64,000 nucleotides of DNA, taken from positions 34,125,449 to 34,189,448 of the forward strand of contig CM069458.1 of assembly GCA_035610835.1 (NCBI GenBank), read 5' to 3'. Below are positions 24,011 to 38,129 of this stretch, in pieces. Made by a program: the position numbers and the translations under genes. This stretch comes from Ophiura sarsii. Lineage: Eukaryota > Echinodermata > Ophiuroidea > Amphilepidida > Ophiuridae. Position 1 is the stretch's first letter. Each line of letters begins with the position of its first letter. Under the pieces are notes generated by a model. The model saw only the letters and a program-made list of their open reading frames with translations, was not told the origin of the DNA and searched no databases.

Positions 24011-26259
24011 TATCATTACGATTCCGCTTCCGGTACATGTATGCTATACAAACTTTCCTGACCGCGGCTTCCATGCTGTATCCGCGGTTATAAATCTCGA
24101 TTCCCCCAACTCTTTGAGTTATTGCACCAGCTGTTAGTGCCTATGGCGCTTTGGGTACCTGCTCTGGCCGTTCGGACCTTCGGATGTAGGTTTTGACTCG
24201 GTTTTTTGTAGCAAGGCCTTCATACTAGTGGTGGTCATTGTGAAATTTATTCAATGCAGTTTTGTTGATATTCATGATTTAAAGTACAAAAATGAATCCA
24301 ATATATAAATATAGCACAGTCTGTTTTTTGAATGAGCAAAATCGGAGGGATATATAAGTTAGGGCATTAGAAAAGATTTTATGTTCACAATAGTTTCATA
24401 AGTCCATTCACTACATTGCTATCTATAAATAGCTTCAACTTTTGATAATAAGTTGGGTGGAGCAGCAAACCTAAACTGTTAGGTTTAAAATTTGTTATGT
24501 TATACAAATTATACTTTGAACTTCAATTTGTTATAACAACATATTTTGTTAATATAAAATGTTCAAATTTCTGAAAAAATTCACGATATAGTATTGCTAG
24601 AGCACATTTTGCTAGAGCAGACTTCGAATGGCCACATGTGGCAATACTCTAGTGCCTTTTGGTCAAGCAAGCCAGCAAGCCTGTTCCCCAGCATGTGGGC
24701 ATGTTGTCGATGGACGCTTGGTCTGTCAATTGCTGGTTGAAACAACACCCAAATTGTAAGGGTCTAGCATGTTTTATAGTTATTCCGCCTTTATAATTTC
24801 ATATCAGTTGTATATGAATGCAAGATATTATAGTCATGAATATCTAATTGTGTGTTTTTTAAGGTCCTTACGGCCGGCCTTCACACAATCTTACACAACT
24901 ATCAACCAGACATTTGTACTTGTCAACGTCTTCATTATTAGAGTTTTCTAGTTTGAAAAATTTTAATTCTTTGTTTATGTCGGATTTTTTACATAGAGCT
25001 TGAGTTTTAGCCGAAGTTTGTTACATAGAGCAAGTTTATACCGTTCTTCTGTCCAGAAGCAAGTTCCGCCTAGTGCCCTCCGCTTTTTTAGAACTTCAAT
25101 TTGTGATAAAAAGTAGTGCTTAGTATTTCAGATTTTATATATAAAAAGTTCAAATTTTGAGAAAAGTCGCGATATACCATTTGTAGAGTATATTTTAGTT
25201 TCAATTATTAGCCCAATTTGGCTACTTGAAATGCTAAATGTAAAACGTGACAATACTGTATTGGCTAGACAAAGTCCGGACATGTGTCCATGGGGCGTCC
25301 ATGGAACTATTACTAGTAACTTATATTGTCAATATGTCAAGAAATTAATTTCAAACTGGCTCAAGACATAGAGGAAGGAAGAACCTAATGATAAATTACC
25401 TGTTTCCGTTCAATGGGTAACATATTTGAAAAGTAGCGTAATCAATCTAAATTATCATCGCGTTAAATTAAATGAATGGAAGTAGTTTCCAAATGTATAG
25501 TTTCATCAAATGGCAAATACCCTGAAATAATATTTTGCATACTAAGAATTACATTAGAGGTTGAACAACCTTTTTACAATGCTGCAACATGTTGTGGTTA
25601 CTTACATCATAACCCAAATTATCTGTTTCATTTCAATTTAAAGTTGATGAGTTTACAGTGAGGTATTGAAACCATATAATGACAACTTGAGTGAACGAGT
25701 AAGCCCACCAATCGGCAACCCGACGCCGTTTCTAATGATACTCGTAACATAAAAATGCACTTAAACGTAAAAACACCTCTTTGCCTTCGGCTTGTTTTGG
25801 CAGACGAACTCCCAATAGTTTATTGCTGTAATGTGAATGCAACTATGAGTACAAAAGCTTTCATTTTTCCACGTGGTGTGCTCTGTCCGGAGGAAACCTG
25901 AACACACAGTCTTCAAATGAAATATTCCATCAAAGGTTTACCACAGGGATCATGAAATCCACCAGAGGCAATTAATGTGACATTTAAAGATTCTAGTATT
26001 TCGCGAAACTACCCTTGGAGCGCCACATTCAGTGCACTAGAAACTTGATTCATCATTCAACTAGTGGGTAGGGACAGTGGCGGTGCTTGAAATCGGGTTT
26101 AAGTGTCACAGTAAGAGAACGAGGCGGGTACATTAACTAGGGGGAAATAATTGGTATACATACATTATTGAAAGATGCAATAGAGATACGTCTGTCAGCG
26201 ATATTATAGGATGAATATGTTCATCACGACATTTAATTACGCTTAAATATTGGCTATTG
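24011..26259. other. Non-coding, with two diverged copies of a short repeat
   Basis: About 24495-24640 and 25085-25215 share AACTTCAATTTGT(T/G)AT, AAAGTTCAAATTT-like and CGATATA stretches in the same order, so they are old duplicates about 600 bp apart. No gene recognised. Confidence 0.5.
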
Positions 26260-26269
26260 TAAAAAAGTT

Positions 26270-27688
26270 TAAAAGACCGTTCCTGAAGCCATGTTGTTAA
26301 GGTTGACTAACAATTGAACAGTGAAACTAATTTGTTAGCGCGCAAAATATGCCCATTTTAATACTACGTTTCTGAAGCCATCTTGTTCCAATTTAATAAC
26401 AAAGTAGTAAAAACAATTCGCGCGGAGCGTGAATTTTTTGTTGTTGTAAAAACAAAGGTTTAGAAAAACGTTCCTGAAGTCATCTTGTTAAGCTTGAATA
26501 ATAAATAAATACTGAAATTAATTCGCGCGTAACGCGTAAAAATGGCTATTTTAACACCAAAAATGTCCATAAAACGTATCTGAAGCTATGTTGTTGAAAT
26601 TGAATAACACAAAATTAAAAATAAATTCCCGCGGAACGCGACAAAAATGGCTATTCTAAAAATTAAAGTTTAGAAAAAAGTTCCTGAAGCCATCTTGTTA
26701 AGCTTGAATAATAAATAATCAGTGAAACTATAATTCGCGCGTAGCAAACTGAAGCCATCTTGTTCAAATTGAGTAACAAAATATTTAAAAGATAATGGCT
26801 ATTGTAAAAAGGAAAGGTTAACAAACTGTTCCTGAAGCCATCTTGTTAAGCTTGAATAATAAAACATTTAAAATAATCCGTACGTAGCTCGCAAAAAAAT
26901 TGTTATTTTAACACTAAAATGATCCAGAAAAACGTTCCTGAAACCATCTTGTTAAGCTTGAATAATAAAACATTGAACTAATTCCCGCGTAGCGCGCACA
27001 AATTTGTTTTTTTTTACACTGAAATGGTCCTGAAAACGTTCCTGAAGCAATCTTGTTAAGCTTGAATAATTAAACATTGAAATAATTTGTGCGTAACGCG
27101 CAAAAATGGCTATTTAACATTAATGGTCTTAAAAAACGTTCATCAAGCCATCCTGTTTAAGCTTGAATAATAAAACAATGAAACCAATTCGCTCGAAACG
27201 CCCCAAATTGGTCCAGAAAACGTTCTTGAAACATATTTTTATAAGCTTGAATAAACATTGAAACAAATTCGCGAGAAGCGCGAAAAAATGGCTATTTTAA
27301 CACTAAAAAGCTCCAGAAACACGTTCTTGAGCCATCATGTTCAAACTGTCAGTTTTTTAATCGAAAATGGTCCAAAAAACGTTCCTGAAACATATTTTTA
27401 TAAGCTTGAATACACATTGAAACCAATTCGCGAGAAGCGCGAACAAAATGGCTATTTTAACACTAAAAAGCTCCAGAAACACGTTCCTGAGCCATCATGT
27501 TTAAACTGTCAGTTTTTTAATCGGAAATGGTCCAAAAAACGTTCCTGAAACATATGTTTATAAGCTTGAATAAACATTGAAACCAATTCGCGAGAAGCGC
27601 GAACAAAATGGCTATTTTAACACTAAAAAGCTCCAAAAACACATTCCTGAGCCATCATGTTTAAACTGTCAGTTTTTTAGTCAAAAAT
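26270..27688 (+). repeat. Diverged tandem repeat, about 12-15 units of 80-160 bp
   Basis: The phrase (G)TTCCTGAAGCCATC(T)TTGTTAAGCTTGAATAATAAA recurs through the region, each unit followed by a CpG-rich AATTCGCG(C/A)G(T/A)AGCGCG and then ATGGCTATTTTAACAC. The last three units (about 27258-27660) are nearly identical at about 157-159 bp, indicating recent homogenisation at one end. ORFs here are repeat-derived. Confidence 0.9.
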
Positions 27689-27771
27689 GGGGGGGGGGGG
27701 GGGGGGGGGGGGAGGCATCTGCTATGTCCCCCTTTCCCCACTTTGAAAAGTGGGGGGGGGGGGGGGGGGGG
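27689..27771 (+). repeat. G24 and G20 runs flanking a short spacer
   Basis: G runs at 27689-27712 and 27752-27771 are separated by about 39 bp containing CCCCCTTTCCCCACTTTG. They mark the end of the tandem repeat. Confidence 0.95.
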
Positions 27772-28511
27772 CGAACGTGTCCCACTGTCCACCCTATATG
27801 ACGCCCCTGTACTTAACCTTTATTACCATCGAGATTCGATGACATTTGTTATCGAGACTGATTTTAAAAATATCGAAACCCGTGTCTATCTTATCGAACC
27901 TCATTTTAAGAAGATCGAGCCCAAAACGTGTCGAGTCTCGATGTAGTCTTGATAATTTTGTCGATTATTAATGGAATTGTTCCCTTAACCTTTAACATTA
28001 TAATATTCTACAACAAGGTGAATCTAAAAACAACAAACCTATTGACAGTGAAATGTGTTATTCTAGTTCTCTAAACTGTGTCAGCAGTTGTTCTGCTGAA
28101 ATGTGGGTTGCATTCTTTGATTCAAGTAATAGATGGAACCCAAATGTAATTTGTAGTTAGCCTCTCCTCCCTCTCAAGAAATTTGGATATACCGGACTCC
28201 ATAGTCCCTGATGGGTGACGAGCTGTAAATTACCCTCATATTCATGCCATAAACGGCGGGAAGGTGCCATTTACAATAAGGAAATGCCTTTGGTATTGAT
28301 AGGAGAAAAGCGACCGTTAAAATACCATTCGATCTTCAATATCATACTATTTACAAACAAAACAAAATTCACGTCGGTAAATAGGTTCCCTATAGTTTTA
28401 CATGTTAAAGGGGTGTTACAAAACGTCGATTGTTCGCTTATAAAGCGACTGGATTTGTCAACTTTACATTTTTCATCAAGTTCATGATAGTTGTGATCAT
28501 TGAAGTACCAA
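27772..28511. other. No feature recognised
   Basis: 27820-27950 is rich in ATCGA/TCGAT words but has no clear structure; the rest is ordinary AT-rich sequence. Confidence 0.45.
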
Positions 28512-31367
28512 ATGTATAGGGTAACCCTGAAAGTTCCGAGAAATAAGCTCGAATTTGGACAGCTGGTGTATCGCTCTCATTTATTATCAACAAATTGAGC
28601 AGTTGACATAACATGTTCAATCAAAAATGTCCCCCAAAAAAACCCAAAATGTACTGAAAAATCTCCTTTTGCACTGTGATAGAGGTGGCCCTAAAATCAG
28701 AATTAGATTTCAACTTTATTCATTTGGGGGCAATACTTACCTTTACTTATGATTAGGTATGGGCCACAGGATTCTAAAATAGAGAGAAAATTGGCATTTC
28801 TGTCGGCAAGGACTACAATCATGTATACGATCAATATCAAGAATTCTCGCGAGAAATTGGATTCCATCACAGTCGTTTGCCTGGAGACAATGTTATTGAT
28901 ACACATCATCCGGTCACTATGGTTACCGGGTGACTCAAGGTATATGATGATATATAAACGAACATAACAAATAAAAAACTGATGACAAATAAACACTAAT
29001 CAAGATTTTTCTCATACCGTATTAGTTGTCCGTCGATAATTGTTTTACCGTGTCAATCAAATTGTACGTACATTTTGTCGTGCTGCTCTTAAAATGTATC
29101 GTATACCCGTAGGGTCGCATTTTAGCTGAAACTGAATAGCGTAAGGAGTACTTACTAATTTCCTTCCTTGTAAGGTTCAAACCACCACCCGTACGCTTAA
29201 CTGTGTTGAGTTTTGCTTAACCAAGGTCTGTTACATCATGCAATTTTGGACTTGACGGCGCCACTTTAGCAATGGATAGTTAATTGAAATAAACGAATAT
29301 TTTCTTGGTGCTCGCTGACTGATAACCGTTGGGTTTTGCGGGAAGCATTATATTTGCTTAGGTGTTATGCTTTGCTGCCTGGTATATATATTGCGCACTT
29401 CGTAGTAATGATATTGACTCATGATATTTACTTTAGTACCACACTGTCACACAAGGAATGGAGGGCGACAACTTGGATTGTCTGGGCTAGTAATGCGATT
29501 TTATTAGCTATCATAACATTACGGACGGTGCGACATTACACTAAGGTAACATTGCTGTTGATTTAGGAGGAACATAAGACACTGGATCTCGAACGAATAC
29601 CCAACGATGGCCAGATTTAATGTAACTAGATCAACTTGATCAGATTGTGTAGTTTACTAATATGTGATGTGTCTTGACCGGCATTCTCGGACACAGTTGG
29701 CTATCATAGCCTCTCCGGGGATGAGAAACATTTACCTTTGTAAAAGCGTCCTCCGTTTCCTCTCTCTGATAAACCCCCTGAGAACTACCGGCCGATTGGT
29801 CAGAAAGATAGATACATCATTTTTCAGAAGTTAAGTTTTTCCCATATACGTAATGCTTCGATGCGTACTAACTACCACCCAAAATTATAGAGCCTAATTT
29901 GCAGTATTTCGTGTGAAATTCATGGATTTGCTAGCACTTTGAGTTTCTATGTCATCACATCAAAACTACCAATATTCATCTAAAAGGCCACAGATGGCTT
30001 CTCACTTATTTGTTTCATGTTTATTTAAAATAACCTTGAAGACCACCCATGGCGTGTTACGTGATGCTTAGTCATGACCTCTCTGATTCAATTGGTGGTG
30101 ACTTTTAACCAAAATACAAAAAAGTGTAAAGCACTAATATGCCTTTGGAAATGCTGAGAAATTGTCTTTTTATTTTTATTTGTTACTGATTTTTTTAAAA
30201 GAAATCTTACATGAGAGGAATTCTATGTATATCATCTATCTAAACAATGTGAAAATATTGAATTTCCGTTTTTGTGAAATCTCTGTGTGCCCCTTTAACT
30301 ATGTATGGTCACCGATTCATGGGACAAGGATTTATATTGTGGACATCATAAAAGATGATGTTTTTAAAGCCTAACCTACATTGATATAACATTTTGATAG
30401 CCGGTCATATTCACGATCAGATGTATCTGGGACCAGTCGTATCAAAAGAGGGCGCATGTCGACAAAATGCAGTTGAAGATATGGATGAAATTATGGATGA
30501 AAATAAACCAAGGAAATAATTATACATTTCATCTTATTTCCCCCTGAAATCTGATTGCAGTAACCATTTGAAAGAAGTGTCATTTCAAATCATCCAATAA
30601 GAACATCTATATGAAATAAGTTTTTATTCATTTTGGACGACATAATCCTCCTTTTGATTATCAAACGATGATAAGCACGATTTACTAAAATGCCTAGCAA
30701 TTGTGGAAAATATGGAACATTTGCTTACATATACATGGCTTTAATTCGGATATTGTTGAGAATGAAGAAATGTATATTTTATGATAGACGAAAATGTTAC
30801 GCCGATCATACTCTAAGTAAAGACTACAGATATATTAAGTGGATCATCTAATCCATGGCGCATTTCTTGAAGTATGTACATACAAGATGTATTTATCTTA
30901 ACTACGAGTGCTTGACCTTAGATGACCCATTTGTTTATTGAACTTGTAAATCCTTCCATGCTCGTGTAAATGTAAATAATAGTTGTAAGATAAACCAAGA
31001 AGACGCTCTCTTAGGAATACCCAAGCGGTCATATTATTGACAAAAGGCGCTTGTCTGAGTTTGTCTCGTAGTTGATGACATTTACGAGCGGAATTTTATT
31101 GCTTATATTGAGTCTTTCGCTATCATCTTTGATTCATGTTTGTATATATTACTGAGGACGATATTAAACGTAACCTATTTTCATACTATATCTTAAGTTC
31201 AAATACAAGACGGTGATGTTGACACAAGGAATGTACAAAAGTAAATGAAAAACAATTATTCGTATGTAATGTAACTCTCTAGTGTTTGAAACACTTACTT
31301 TAAAGAAAACAGATTTTATATGCAAAACGGCACAAAGAACAACCACTCTGTAGGCCGAATAGATCTA

Positions 31368-31427
31368 TCTTCTTCTTCTTCTACTTCTTCTTCTACATCT
31401 TCTTCTTCTACTTCTTCTTCTTCTTAA
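31368..31427 (+). repeat. Short (TTC)n tract, unexpanded allele of 3090-3651
   Basis: About 60 bp of CTTCTTCTT interrupted by CTACTTC and CTACATC variants. The interruptions may have kept it from expanding. Confidence 0.9.
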
Positions 31428-33867
31428 ACAACGACTACCTAGATATTCGAGAGCCGTGTTACAATTTTCGCATACTAAAACTTATAAAGAATGAGTCAAA
31501 AACAAATCTGTAGGTAGCGAAAGTTGTAATAGGTGAACGGAGTCTGTATGAATAGAAATGAAAGCTAGCCGACGCGACATAGTCTGAGCGCTTTCGGCTG
31601 CTGTGAATTCGATAATCTAATTAGCAAGCAAAGAAAGGATATTTTAATATACCGTACATATCATTTGAACTGTAATTTGATCCTGTACGATACAACATCT
31701 ATGTTTGATTTGGCCATGTGTTATCGAATTTAATTTTTCTTTGATAGATAGAATCTGTCTATACATACATGCCAAAAGGTACCAGATGTATCACCCATGT
31801 GACACAAAACTCTTAATTCTTTATTTTGAAACATTACCTCATTGGAATTAGATAATCTTAAAAAAATCAACCTTAATAATAATATCTTTTGTCATGAATT
31901 CCGATTGTTGATATGGATGAGTTCGCTACAACAGTAGACGATTGTTGTTATAGATGAGGGCGCTACAACAGTTGATTAATGGCTATCCACTTTTTTCACG
32001 GGAGGTAATGAACGGGTAACAACATAATGATCGTAGGGATTGCAAGCTCTGGTAAGCCCACACTACGCGCAGTCAAGGAATCGTGAATATTCGAGTCTCA
32101 AGTGACTAAACATTAATATAATTTTTTCGTTTAGGGATTATTACACTGCACTATTACATGATTATTGTCTTAATTGGAGTCATATATATATAGCTGGAAA
32201 GGAAAGACAATGGATTGAAGAATGCGGGGAATGTGCCTTACTTACAATTAAGTTATTGCGCCTCGGAGTAAAACGGGACGTATCCTCATACGTATTTTAA
32301 ACACGGTTTAAGCTAAACATGCGCTTAACTTTGACTTTAAATACAGCGTTAAACTAAAACAATTCTTGAAAATATGTTTAACTTCAACAAGCGTCTAACT
32401 CGCTGAAAAGTGTCTAACTGTAAGCACTGGTGTGGGGTAATTTAACTCGCATTAAACTAAACAATTGCCCCGAGTGCATGTCTTGATTTTCATTTTGCAA
32501 CATCATGACGCGTATGTTGGGTGCATTTCGATTTGATCAATAGAGACGTATTTGACTTATTTCGTCCATTTCTACGGTAACCCATTTTAATCACTGATTA
32601 TTGAATAAATACCATTTCATACAATAGCACGCTTTAGGAGTTTTTTTTTTATTTGTTTAATATCTTATTTATTTTTTGAATTACAGACAAAAATGTGCCA
32701 AAAAATGTGATTTTTTACCTCCAAAATCATGAAAATCACATTTCTTTGGCACTTAAATCACATTTATTTGTCTATAATTCAAAAAATAAATAAGATATTA
32801 AAAAAAAGCTTCCTAGGGAAGGTTATCAATATTATCATTAAACTAGTATGACAACATTTGACACAATATATCTTTAGCTATCTTTCCAAACCTAAAATGG
32901 GTCAAAAAACGTGTTTTTCATAATTTTCTCTAAAATGGTCAATTTAATGATCACGGTTGGATTCATTGAACCATTTTCTGCACAAAAATGTATAGTTTTA
33001 TATAGATTAAATGAATAATGAAGAAGTTAAGGCAGTTTTACGGAGGCTATACCTGAGGGTCCACACCCTCGTAACGACATTTCTGGGGACGATATTTATC
33101 GTGTTTAAAATGTGTTAATTTAAACGATGAAATTGCGTTTAACTTAAACATGAGTTATGTTAGCGCCGGTTTTAGTCTAAACCGCGTTTATAGTACGAGA
33201 ATACGGCCCAATATGCATGGGTTTCGAGTAAAATCAACCATACCTGTAAGTTGGAGCCATTATTTTTATATCATACATCTCATAGCCCACCTTATGTTTC
33301 AATGATGAAAATATTATGCCGTTGTATATGAAATGATATGTTCAACCATAAATTCAACAATGCTATGGTCTATATAGACATGGCCCGTTGGCTTTCAACA
33401 AACTTGATACATTAGACGTTGCACTTTTGAGTTGAAGGTGTACATTACAATAAGCTCATTCTAATTTAATCATATTTTTCTCAGATTTGCCCAAACTTAA
33501 TTAGCAAGTAAACGGTGTATATTTTCACATATTATTTAATCTTTAATTTGATTTATTGTCAATACAAAATGTATGTTTAGTTTTGCCCTGTGTATTCAGA
33601 ATTGAGTTAGCTCCACGTTTACATATACAATCAGTCTATAATTATATATTCGCAACGGCCAGATTTTTTCTGTTTCCAATTACTCATAAGTTTATGTAAA
33701 TTAATTGATAAAAAACAAAAAATCAGATAAAATGTTACATGTAGTAAATATGATATTGCTGTGTTACGATATATATTACAGTTTACAAGTTATCAGTTTA
33801 CAGTTTACATGTTATCAGTTTACAAGAAGCTGTTAGTCCCCGATAAGTTGTTACTACAACGAATTAC

Positions 33868-34108
33868 TTGTACTCTCTAAATGTAAAAGAGCTAAAAACT
33901 CACTCTTTAAGAGCTCGTGGAGGGACAGCTCTCTTTAGGACTGAATTTCGCTCTATTTAAGGGTGATGTGCCACTCGTTTGGAGTGATTTTTCACTCTTT
34001 TCAGATTGATTTCTACCCTGAAAAGAGCGAACTTTACTCTGGAAAGGACCTGACCCTCCACGAGCTCTCAAAGAGTGAGTTTTAGCTCTTTTACATTGAG
34101 AGAGTATG
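33868..34108. mobile_element. Second copy of the 5780-6032 MITE
   Basis: Same inverted ends (CTCTCTAAATGTAAAAGAGC and its partner) at the paralogous place; it lacks about 24 bp of the interior found in copy 1 (GGAAATAACTCTAATAAGAG region). Confidence 0.75.
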
Positions 34109-34403
34109 CAATCGTGTTGCACCCCCTCACCGCTAATTATCCGTTAAAATTATGCAAAACAATTTCATCCATTTTTAATTGAACAATTTCTGGTTTAGAT
34201 ACTTTAAGGTGTTCAAGATTTTGTTGACTATATTCCATCCAGGTTTAAAAATACCTTGAACTACTTGTATTATGTCACTCTACATACTTGAGTTATGCAG
34301 TCTTCGTTAAACATCACAATACGAAGCTACATTGATCAGAAGAAAAAAAATTACGTATCGTGATATGTGACACATCATAACGTTAATGTCTAAGCTGTTG
34401 TTA

Positions 34404-34578
34404 GGGACGCACCATAAGATTTTCAGGGGGGGGGGGTGATGAGTAAAAAAACCCCACCTCTACCACCACCCAACTCAATATGAATGAATACATTAACCCC
34501 CCCCCTTACGGCGGCCAAGAAGAAAAAAAATCCCCCCCGAACCCAAATTCCTAGCCCCTGAAAATATAAGTGCGTCCC
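34404..34578. mobile_element. PIF/Harbinger-type MITE, 175 bp
   Basis: Ends are GGGACGCACCATAAGATTTT and the complement GGGACGCACTTATATTTTCA, continuing into CAGGGG. It is flanked by TTA at 34401-34403 and 34579-34581. The paralogous site near 6312 reads GTTGTTTGCGTCTG with no element. A 3-bp TTA duplication and GGG...CCC ends match PIF/Harbinger elements. It carries short G- and C-runs inside and no ORF. Confidence 0.85.
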
Positions 34579-37240
34579 TTAGCGTCTGCTCTCAAGGATT
34601 TATTATTTCGTTTATTCTGAGATCCGCAACCGTGTAGTACCTGCCTCAAACGTCTATTTATTTAGCTCTTAGCATTTTCCACCGTTACCTCATCAACTCT
34701 AATCTCATTCATTCGGATGTCGAATTTCATCATTTTCATTCTCTCTGACGAGACGTGGTGTTGAGGCTTACGATCAAATGATTATCCCGAAGCGGAAATC
34801 ATCGGCAACAGGAATAGGTAGGCGGAGAAAATCGGTAGGAAAATACACCGCTGTAGGGTATACAGCTGTTGGTAGGACGCAATACGTCAACTCTCGTTGC
34901 GATATTCCATTGCGCTTAAAATAGGGAATGCATGTGGGATTTATTTTATAAAAGTCTATTTTTAAGATTTTTTCAATTTAAGTTATCAGTGATCATTATC
35001 ACCAATCAAACATTATACCTTTCATTACGCATTTGATTAACCACTTTCATGGATTAACCAATTTTTTGCGTCGAGTCCACTTTGTCCGAGGGCGAGTCCG
35101 AGTCCGAGTTGATGTGAATTACAGTTCTAGTCCAAGCCATGATATCCAAATCAATATATGAAACAAGAACTCATGAAACAGTCATTATTTAAAATAACGA
35201 CGTTTTTGTATTATATTTGTTTATTAAAGCTTTGATTCAATTTCTAAGTTACCTGATGTCGCTCACAATAGGTTAAAATCCTGAAATACTTTTTGTATTC
35301 TTAATAATAATATTAATAATGTGACTCTTTTTGGTTATTAGTTTTACCATATACAAAACAGATTTTATAGAAACCTTTCACAGATTTCAAAGTCTAACTC
35401 AAAAATGACCTAACCAATACTAGGCGTGTTTGTACTTATTATTTTAATGCATTTCTCATGGTGATTCCAAATAAGGTGATGAAATTTTTAATACATTTTG
35501 TGAAAAAATGTGTGGATCGCGAGAATACCTAGCAGTCACATATTCAGTGCTTTTGCAACTACTCATCAATAAAGCAGTGGTTTGGGACAGTATCAGTAAT
35601 TTGAATTCGGTTTCTATAGTGTTACAAATCTTAAAAAGGTGCTATGTCTTCCTAGTGAACTAGGACTTCGAATGTACAATATGAAATCTTTTTACCTCGA
35701 TTTCGTATGCTTATTGCTTTCTTTTAATAATCAATGCACGTTTAAAGCCAGTTCATCAAAAAATAACTAAATAATGACAAATTGTGACGTGTAGATATCG
35801 ACTAACATTTCTCAGATTTACAGGATGAACGGAAAAGTTAAGAAGGCTTCATTATACGTAAAACAAAGTTGAGTATTTTTACACATTTCAGTAGGAAAGG
35901 CAGAGTCCTTATAATTGATACACTAAATAAACCATAACACGCCGTAAAAGTTAAGAATGTCTCACTCTCATATTCGAAAAGAAAACTTTATATCCGCTGG
36001 TAACTTTGAAACGATTCTTTCAAACATCTCGCAAGAAGGGATCTTGCCTTGTCCATATATAATCGTGCTACCATCGTTACTATAAAACGGTTTAATGTTA
36101 AAATTAAAATTACAACTACTCTGATAACCTTGTAATGAATTTGGTTAAACCACTACCTAGAGAATATTCGAGATAGTCGTGTTACATTTCTCGCATACTA
36201 AAACTTGTAAAGACTTAATCAAAAACAAATCTGAAGGTAGCGAGAGTTGTAATTGGTGAACAGAGTCTGTATAAATAGAAATGAAAGCTAGCCGACGCGA
36301 CATAGCCTGAGCGCTTTCGGCTAATTCTTTAATCAGGTCACCAATTCTTGATTGAATGAAAGGATGGTTGGTTAAATTAGAGGTTAATTCAGGTAAGATT
36401 AGTTAATTCCATCCACTAATACACGTCAAATGCGTTAAAATCGCCGGGACAATTTTGTTCATTATCACCTCAAGCAAAAATAAAATGAAGGCGACGCAGA
36501 CTGATAACCGTTTGGATTTTATTTGCGACGAGCATTTTATATTAGGTTATGCTTTGCTTAGTATAAAAATGTGCATTTCATCGTAACGATATATACGAGT
36601 ATATAGAGTCTTGATATTTACATTGATACCACACTGTCACAATAGGAACGGAGCAATAATATTGATTACCAGGGCCCGTACTTCGGTTTTATTAGCAATC
36701 ATAACAATAGGAACGGAGCGATATTACACTGAGGTAACATCGAAGTTTATTTAGGGAGAAAACAAGACATCTCTTATGCAAACCCAATAATGGGCAGATA
36801 GAATGTAACTGTTTCGATTGGTCACTTTGTTGTTTACTTGCATGTCGGTCTTTGGTTATGATTTGTCGCCAGAGCCTCTCCTGGGATGTGGAGCACTTAT
36901 CTCGTAGTTTGCATTCTTTTCTTCCGTTTCCTCCCCTTAGTTTGAAAAGGAAACAGTCTGTTAAAATCGGTTAAAGTATCTTGATTCCCAAAGTGTAATT
37001 ATATTAGTATAGTGTCCGTTCAACTCCCATCCAAATATTTATCCAAACTCCATATATTCTGTATGGCCATCGATTCATGGGACAAGGATTTATATTGCGA
37101 CCATCTTCTTTTTTCTTATTTACTCTGGTTGGAGAAAATGTCATTGCATTTAATAGAGTCTGGATTCAAAGTAAATACTTCAATTGTTGTTAATGGTATT
37201 CAACAAAAGAATGGACAATGAAAATATTCTAGCACACACA

Positions 37241-37287
37241 GGGGGGGGGGGGGGGGGGGGGGGGGTGGGGGTGGGGAGGGGAGGGGG
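37241..37287 (+). repeat. G-rich tract (G25 then GGGGT/GGGGA units)
   Basis: Twenty-five G followed by TGGGGGTGGGGAGGGGAGGGGGG; the other copy (15750-15790) is shorter and differently interrupted. Confidence 0.9.
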
Positions 37288-38129
37288 GCTCGCGAACATA
37301 TTTAATACATGTTCTTTGGAAGACTTGGCAAATCTTAGGGGTCACGGAGGGGTCGTGACATTTAGTGGGTTAGGGTTCCCGCGGATCCCTCGCTTCCGCC
37401 GCTTATGAGCACAACAGAAATAATTCCAAATTTTGATGTTATTATTCCAAACAATTTCGTCGTCCGATCGGATGTATTTCGTACGTATGATCGCTGATCT
37501 CAGAGTTGCCAGAACGGATTGATGAATAAGATGACGTATTCATGGGATGAATTAGATGACGTATTCTGGACCAATTAATCTATGAAATATTGTTATTATG
37601 TTTCCTTGGATTCCTGATGAACCTATTCTTAGCATCTCCTGTTATGTTTTAATGCAGAATCGATTCCTTGAAATTTAGGGTGTGATTTGTTCTATTATCC
37701 GTGTATCACAGCGCCCTCTATTATTTTGGTTCTTCATTGATACGGATTCTTATTGGACGGTTGTATTTAAAATCATTAAACTTAATTATCTCCTGGTAAC
37801 GAGGTTATATGAATTGTTTAATATTATCTCAAAATATCAAAACGTTTATAGTATCAACAGCTTGTTTCTATATTGTTAATTATGCTGAAGTTGTGACGTC
37901 ATTGTTTAGGCTTAAAGTGAGTATGTGCTGTTTTTGCAAATGCCTTTTATTTTCTTATGTGATATCCATAACGTTTGTATAAATGAAATGTACATATTTT
38001 GATTTAAAAATGTAGATAACAAATGTTTAAGCCGGAAAAGAGGGTGTTGAAAAAGATGGAAATTAAACGCCAACGAGCATAAGTAATAACTACAGATCCA
38101 TGGCTTACATATAGAGCTTAACTAGCTAG

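Noticed and set aside
27258..27946. ORFs of 96, 74 and 67 codons
   Set aside because: Derived from the tandem repeat and the G-runs; residues repeat with the DNA unit.
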